From Pseudoduganella dura (GTDB taxonomy: Bacteria; Pseudomonadota; Gammaproteobacteria; Burkholderiales; Burkholderiaceae_D): 64,000 bases of DNA. This document shows, piece after piece, positions 59,603-64,000 of the stretch. The stretch is taken from positions 5,394,001 through 5,458,000 of the forward strand of contig NZ_WNWM01000002.1 in NCBI RefSeq assembly GCF_009727155.1, in the 5' to 3' direction. The notes under the pieces were generated by a model, which saw nothing but the letters and a program-made list of their open reading frames with translations, was not told the origin of the DNA and searched no databases. Each line of letters begins with the position of its first letter. Within the stretch, counting starts at the first letter, position 1. The translations under genes were made by a program, and so were the position numbers.

Positions 59603-60918
59603 TGCGCGGAACCATCCGGGGCACGGCACTGGCGGTTGCCTTCGCCCTGGCCGGCTGCGCGCAGCCCGGCCCCGGCATCCCCGGCGGGGCTGTCCGCCTC
59701 GTCGACGTGGCGCCGGGCTGGGCGGACAATTCCGTCAACACCGTGGTCTTCCGGCGCCATGCGCTGGTCAGCGACGGCAGCACCCAGTTCATCGCGTTCT
59801 ACGATGCCGACGGCCGCGTGGTGCTGGGCAAGCGGCAGCTTGGTGCCACGCGCTGGGAGCTGTCGCCCACGCAGTACAAGGGCAACGTGCGCGATGCCCA
59901 CAACAGCATCAGCATCGGCCTGGATGCCACCGGCGTGCTGCACGTGGCGTTCGACCATCACAACGGCCCGCTGCGCTATGCGCGCGGCACGGCGCCGCAT
60001 GCGTTGACGCTGGGCGCCGAGGAGCCGATGACGGGGCGCGACGAACGCTCCGTCACGTACCCGGAGTTCCACCCGCTGGCCGGCGGCGGCATGCTGTTCC
60101 TGTACCGCGACGGCGGTTCCGGCCGGGGCAACCTGGTGGTAAACAGCTACAGCGCCCCCGCCGGGAAATGGACGCGGCTGCAGGACAACCTGATTTCCGG
60201 CGAAGGGCGGCGCAGCGCCTACTGGCAGGCCGCCGTCGACGGGCAGGGCACCATCCACGTGTCGTGGACGTGGCGCGAATCGCCGGACGTGGCCAGCAAC
60301 CACGATATCGCCTATGCGCGCTCGCGCGATGGCGGTGCCACGTGGCAAGACAGCACCGGCCGCAGGCTGGCGCTGCCGATCACCGAGGCCGGCGCCGAAG
60401 TGGCGGCGCGCGTGCCGCAGAACAGCGAGCTGATCAACCAGACGTCGATGACCGTGGACGGCGCGGGCCGGCCCTATATCGCCACGTACTGGCGCAAGGC
60501 CGGCGAAACGGTGCCGCAGTACCGCATCGTCCACCTGGGCATTGGCGGCTGGCGCACGCTCGACCTGCCGTTCCGGCGCACGGCGTTCTCGCTGTCCGGC
60601 GTGGGCACGAAGGCGATCCCCGTGTCGCGGCCGCAGCTGGTCGTCGACGACGGGGGTGCCAATGCGTTGCTGCTGTTCCGCGATGCGGAGCGGGGCAGCC
60701 GGGTGTCGGCCGCGCAGGTCGACCTGCAACGCGGCAGCTGGACATTGCGCGACCTCACCGAGGCGCCGGTGGGCGCGTGGGAACCGAACCTGGACCCGGA
60801 GCGCTGGCGGCGGACCGGGGAACTGAACCTGTTCGTGCAGGATGTGCGGCAGGCCGATGGCGAAGGACTGGCACGGGGCGCACCCACGATGGTGCGCGTG
60901 CTGGAGTTCAAACCGTAA
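59602..60918 (+). CDS. BNR_4-family beta-propeller lipoprotein (GH145/PL24-25-like candidate)
   Basis: The 438-residue protein has a lipoprotein signal (GTALAVAFALAGC). The body is a seven-bladed propeller of the BNR_4 type, with DAHNSISIGLDATGVLHVAFDHH (here as DAHNSISIGLDATG and LHVAFDHH), YPEFHPLAGGGMLFLYRDG and IAYARSRDGGATWQD. This Pfam family includes GH145 rhamnosidases acting on rhamnose-glucuronate caps and PL24/PL25 ulvan lyases; several histidines (DAHNS, FDHH, EFHP) match the style of those active sites. The exact reaction cannot be read from sequence. The ATG overlaps the TBDR stop (TGATG). Confidence 0.75.
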   Translation: MRGTIRGTALAVAFALAGCAQPGPGIPGGAVRLVDVAPGWADNSVNTVVFRRHALVSDGSTQFIAFYDADGRVVLGKRQLGATRWELSPTQYKGNVRDAHNSISIGLDATGVLHVAFDHHNGPLRYARGTAPHALTLGAEEPMTGRDERSVTYPEFHPLAGGGMLFLYRDGGSGRGNLVVNSYSAPAGKWTRLQDNLISGEGRRSAYWQAAVDGQGTIHVSWTWRESPDVASNHDIAYARSRDGGATWQDSTGRRLALPITEAGAEVAARVPQNSELINQTSMTVDGAGRPYIATYWRKAGETVPQYRIVHLGIGGWRTLDLPFRRTAFSLSGVGTKAIPVSRPQLVVDDGGANALLLFRDAERGSRVSAAQVDLQRGSWTLRDLTEAPVGAWEPNLDPERWRRTGELNLFVQDVRQADGEGLARGAPTMVRVLEFKP

Positions 60919-60930
60919 GGAATGGAAACG

Positions 60931-62103
60931 ATGAATCATCACTCAGTGAAGCACCGGTACCGGATGACGGGCGTGCTGCTGGTCGCGGCATTCGTGCTGG
61001 CTGGCTGCGCGGCGCAGAAGGAAGCCGCGCGCGGGGAAGCGCAGCAGGGCAGGGCGGACGTGGTCGCCGCCATCGACAAGGTGAACGGCTACTGGCAAAA
61101 GACCACGCCGGCGCAGGAGTGGCCGTTCTGGAACGTGGCCGCCTACCATACGGGCAACCTGGAAGCTTACAAGATCACGAAGAACCCGGCCTACCTGCGC
61201 TACACGCAGGACTGGGCGGAGTACAACAAGTGGACGGGCGCCAAGTCGACCGACAGGACGAAGTGGAAGTACACGTACGGCGAGACCGACGAGCACGTGC
61301 TGTTCGGCGACTGGCAGACCTGCTTCCAGGTGTATGCGGACCTGTACAAACTGCAGCCCGACCCGGTGAAGATCGCCCGCGCCCGCGAGGTGATGGAATA
61401 CCAGATGAGCACCCCGAACGACGATTACTGGTGGTGGTCCGACGGGCTGTACATGGGCATGCCGGTGATGACGCGGCTGTACTCGATCACCGGCAACAGG
61501 CAGTACCTGGCCAAGATGCACGAGTACTTCGCGCATTCCCGCAAGATCATGTACGACGAGGAGGCCAGGCTGTTCTTCCGCGATGCGCGCTACGTCTACC
61601 CGAAGCACAAGAGCGTCAACGGCAGCAAGGATTTCTGGTCGCGTGGCGTGGGCTGGGTGTTCGCGGCGCTGCCGCGCGTGCTGGACGACCTGCCGAAGGA
61701 CGATCCGCACCGCGCCGAGTACGAGCAGGTGTTCCGCGACATGGCGGCATCGCTGAAGAAGGCGCAGCAGGCGGAAGGCTACTGGACCCGCAGCCTGCTC
61801 GACCCGGCGCATGCGCCGGGCCCGGAAACGAGCGGCACCGCGTTCTTCACCTACGGCTACCTGTGGGGCATCAACAACGGGCTGCTGGACAAGGCCGAGT
61901 ACCTGCCGACCGCGCGCAAGGGCTGGGAGTTCCTGACGAAGACCGCGGTGCAGCCGGACGGCCGCCTGGGCTACGTGCAGCCGATCGGGGACCGCGCGAT
62001 CCCGGGGCAGGTGGTGGACAGGAACTCGACCGCGCATTTCGGCGTCGGGGCCTTCCTGCTGGCCGGTGCGGAAATGGTACGTCTGATGGACAAGGGAGAA
62101 TAA
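60931..62103 (+). CDS. GH105 unsaturated glucuronyl/galacturonyl hydrolase lipoprotein
   Basis: The 390-residue protein has a lipoprotein signal (MTGVLLVAAFVLAGC). The (alpha/alpha)6 barrel shows the GH105 motif WWWSDGLYMGMPVMTRL with the catalytic aspartate, FWSRGVGWVFAALPRVLDDL split at the helix, and a C-terminal GTAFFTYGYLWGINNG. It removes 4,5-unsaturated uronic acids created by lyases, from rhamnogalacturonan or glucuronate-capped glycans. I start at 60931 because AAGGA lies 9 bases upstream; an ATG at 60922 would sit on top of that site. It starts 12 bp after the BNR_4 gene and 1 bp precedes the next gene. Confidence 0.9.
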   Translation: MNHHSVKHRYRMTGVLLVAAFVLAGCAAQKEAARGEAQQGRADVVAAIDKVNGYWQKTTPAQEWPFWNVAAYHTGNLEAYKITKNPAYLRYTQDWAEYNKWTGAKSTDRTKWKYTYGETDEHVLFGDWQTCFQVYADLYKLQPDPVKIARAREVMEYQMSTPNDDYWWWSDGLYMGMPVMTRLYSITGNRQYLAKMHEYFAHSRKIMYDEEARLFFRDARYVYPKHKSVNGSKDFWSRGVGWVFAALPRVLDDLPKDDPHRAEYEQVFRDMAASLKKAQQAEGYWTRSLLDPAHAPGPETSGTAFFTYGYLWGINNGLLDKAEYLPTARKGWEFLTKTAVQPDGRLGYVQPIGDRAIPGQVVDRNSTAHFGVGAFLLAGAEMVRLMDKGE

Positions 62104-63372
62104 ATGGAACGTCGCAACTTCATGCGCGGCCTGGCCGCCGCACCGGGTGCCGCCCTGCTGGCTGGAAGCACCGATGCACTGGCCGCCGATGCCACATCGT
62201 CGGGCTCGCCCGCCGATGCCCGTGCCTTCCAGCTCGGCCTGATGCAACGGATGGCCGAGCCGGTGCTGGCCAACATGGCGAAGGGGCAGCTGAAGAAGAC
62301 CTTCCAGCTGGAGGTCAGCCCCACGTGGGACGGGCGCGACAAGGGCGTGACGTACCTGGAATGCTTCGGGCGGCTGATCGCCGGCGTGGCGCCATGGCTG
62401 GAGCTGCCGGACGACGGCACGCCGGAAGGCAAGTCCCGCAAGCGGCTGCGCGAGCTGGCCGTGCAGAGCTACGTGCACTCGGTCGATCCGAAGAGCCCGG
62501 ACTACCTGCTGTGGAAGGGGCCGGGGCAGACGCTCGTCGACTCGGCTTACTTTACCAATGCGCTGATGCGCGCGCCGAAGGCACTGTGGGAACCGCTCGA
62601 CGCGACGACGAAGCGCCGCATCGTCGCCGAGATCAAGAGCCTGCGCCGCATCGAGCCGCCGTACATCAACTGGCTGCTGTTCGCCGCGATGAACGAGGCA
62701 TTTTTACTGTCGATCGGCGAGGAACACGACCCGATGCGGATGAACGTGGCGATCCGCAAGATCAACGAGTGGTATATCGGCGACGGCTGGATCAAGGACG
62801 GCGAAGCGTTCCACTTCGATTACTACTCGTCGTACGTGATGTACCCGATGCTGGTGGAGATCCTCGAAGTGCTGGCCAGGCACAAGGGACCGTTCTGGAA
62901 CGGCAAGCCGGACGAGCTGCTGGCGCAGGCGTACCAGCGCATGCAGCGCTATGGCGAACACCTGGAGCGCTTCATCTCGCCGCAGGGCACGTGGCCGCCC
63001 GTGGGGCGCTCGCTCACGTACCGCACCGCCGTGTTCCAGCCGCTGGCGCTGCTGGCGTGGCGAAAGAAGCTGCCGAAGTCGCTGCCGGAAGGGCAGGTGC
63101 GCGCCGCGCTCGATGCCGCCCATCGCGCGATCTGGACGACGCCTTCGAACTTCACGTCCGACGGCTACCTGACGATCGGCTTCATGGGGCACCAGCCGGA
63201 ATTGGGCGACTGGTATTCGAACAACGGCAGCATGTACATCGCATCCGCCGGCTTCCTGTCGCTCGGGCTGCCCGCCACGGACAGCTACTGGACGGCGCCG
63301 GCGCAGGACTGGACGCAGAAGAGGGCGTATTCGGGGGCGAAGTTCGCGAAGGACTATCCGGTGAATTACTGA
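62104..63372 (+). CDS. DUF2264 exported protein (GH154-like glucuronidase candidate)
   Basis: The 422-residue protein starts ERRNFMRGLAAAPGAALLAG, a Tat-like signal. The DUF2264 barrel follows, with SPTWDGRDKGVTYLECFGR, PPYINWLLFAAMNEAFLL and DGWIKDGEAFHFDYYSSYV. It ends with a conserved GFMGHQPELGDWYSNNGSMY. From memory, DUF2264 members include the GH154 beta-glucuronidases of arabinogalactan degradation; I cannot confirm family placement here. It directly follows GH105 and ends the TBDR operon. Confidence 0.82.
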   Translation: MERRNFMRGLAAAPGAALLAGSTDALAADATSSGSPADARAFQLGLMQRMAEPVLANMAKGQLKKTFQLEVSPTWDGRDKGVTYLECFGRLIAGVAPWLELPDDGTPEGKSRKRLRELAVQSYVHSVDPKSPDYLLWKGPGQTLVDSAYFTNALMRAPKALWEPLDATTKRRIVAEIKSLRRIEPPYINWLLFAAMNEAFLLSIGEEHDPMRMNVAIRKINEWYIGDGWIKDGEAFHFDYYSSYVMYPMLVEILEVLARHKGPFWNGKPDELLAQAYQRMQRYGEHLERFISPQGTWPPVGRSLTYRTAVFQPLALLAWRKKLPKSLPEGQVRAALDAAHRAIWTTPSNFTSDGYLTIGFMGHQPELGDWYSNNGSMYIASAGFLSLGLPATDSYWTAPAQDWTQKRAYSGAKFAKDYPVNY

Positions 63373-63676
63373 GCCGCCGTGGGGCGTGTGGAAGCGCCCC
63401 ATGGTGCCATTGGGTTTTCCCCGCGATGGCTATTTTTGGCCCAGGTTGCCTCTGGAGGGTTGCTTTTAGCTACTTTTACGGTCCAGCGCGCGCCAGCTTG
63501 CGAACCGGATTTTGCCTGCTCGAAGAACTCAATAAACGCGGTTGGCACGAGAACAGCCACTGTCTGCCGGGTTAGCGCTCATTAAAATTTCCTGATGTGG
63601 GATTTGGTGAGAATCATGCATTATTTGCAATGCTATCATCGCAATTCCCTGCATTCCACAATCTTATGGAGCCTTG
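63373..63676. other. Intergenic region, no gene seen
   Basis: About 304 bp of lower GC than its surroundings separates the DUF2264 gene from the last gene. A weak hairpin (GGGGCG...CGCCCC, 63381-63400) without a direct T tract may terminate the upstream operon. A 68-residue frame at 63379-63585 has no ribosome site or recognisable domain and is rejected. Confidence 0.5.
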
Positions 63677-64000
63677 ATGAAACACGTTCTTCCAGCTATC
63701 GCAGCGGCAGCCTTCCTGCTTTCCTCGTCTGCCGTGCAAGCTGCCGATGTCTGGCAGTTCGACCATCTGGCCTTCACGCTCACCGACCGCTTCTATACGG
63801 CAGATCATGTGCCTTCCAGCGTGTCGCTCGTGTCGCAGTCCGAGAGCGCGACCGTGGTCTCGCTGACCGGCCTGGCGACGGCGTCGGGATCGTATCCCGC
63901 GCTCGACAACTACGCGACAGGCGCATGGGGAACCGGCATCTCGCGTCAGAATTTCGATGGCGAACGGTATCGCGTCGGCGTCGACGACGGCTATCGGGTG
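63677..64000 (+). CDS. Unrecognised secreted protein (partial, cut by right edge)
   Basis: Only the first 108 codons are visible. A clear signal peptide (HVLPAIAAAAFLLSSSAVQAA) is followed by a beta-rich mature part (WQFDHLAFTLTDRFY, ATVVSLTGLATASGSYPALD). I do not recognise the family. The style resembles PEP-CTERM-type exported proteins of these bacteria, but the C-terminus that would show it is missing. GGAG lies 5 bases before the ATG. It is not obviously part of the preceding operon. Confidence 0.75.
   Translation, partial: MKHVLPAIAAAAFLLSSSAVQAADVWQFDHLAFTLTDRFYTADHVPSSVSLVSQSESATVVSLTGLATASGSYPALDNYATGAWGTGISRQNFDGERYRVGVDDGYRV

Noticed and set aside
59505..63575. Long plus-strand frame of about 1356 codons
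   Set aside because: It runs through four real genes in another frame and has no domain signature; shadow frame.
63379..63585. Small 68-residue ORF after DUF2264
   Set aside because: No ribosome site, no recognisable motif, and composition typical of non-coding sequence.

Overview
The window looks like a chromosomal segment of a high-GC betaproteobacterium, most likely an Oxalobacteraceae of the Massilia/Duganella group. The grounds are the very high GC content, five large TonB-dependent receptors (TBDRs), many secreted or lipoprotein hydrolases, Tat-type signals, and GGGGTCAGACCCC-type intergenic palindromes. I see no rRNA, tRNA, CRISPR array, insertion sequence or phage gene. Gene density is about 95 percent, and the operons are tightly packed with frequent ATGA overlaps.

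Region I (1-24.6 kb) is an extracytoplasmic uptake and ester-hydrolysis cluster. Three paralogous TBDRs (1846, 5276, 14775) sit with a ceramidase-like enzyme (cut by the left edge), an NTF2-like protein, a PEBP-carboxylesterase fusion, a lipoprotein alpha/beta-hydrolase, an MFS exporter and a DUF1302-DUF1329-YCF48-RND operon. A roughly 35-bp element with core AAAGTGYCAGYGA occurs six times. Five copies lie 95-140 bp upstream of the first gene of five of these units, on the matching strand, which suggests one regulon. The sixth precedes a decayed gene remnant. The substrate is unknown; a hydrophobic ester is my inference.

Region II (24.6-30.0 kb) holds an arylamine N-acetyltransferase, a Tat lipoprotein GH28 pectinase-like enzyme, an Old Yellow Enzyme with a divergent LysR regulator, and an inositol-monophosphatase-family gene overlapping the LysR gene.

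Region III (30.2-48.1 kb) is a near-complete xyloglucan utilisation locus. It has an XylR-type regulator, a mutarotase, a secreted SGNH esterase-GH74 fusion, GH95 fucosidase, a TBDR, GH35 beta-galactosidase, GH31 alpha-xylosidase with PA14, and GH3 beta-glucosidase. Related palindromic repeats sit just outside both ends. A ThuA-like gene follows.

Region IV (49.1-51.5 kb) has two leaderless RTX-type secreted proteins: a DUF4214 protein and a serralysin-like M10 metalloprotease.

Region V (51.6-63.4 kb) is a LacI-regulated divergent sugar locus. One arm is lacI, an MFS sugar transporter and a Tat-exported GH35. The other is a TBDR, a BNR_4 propeller, a GH105 unsaturated glucuronyl hydrolase and a DUF2264 protein. 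Two near-identical 18-bp operators lie between the arms. The enzyme set fits removal of rhamnose-glucuronate-galactose caps of arabinogalactan proteins. The window ends in the 5' part of an unrecognised secreted protein.
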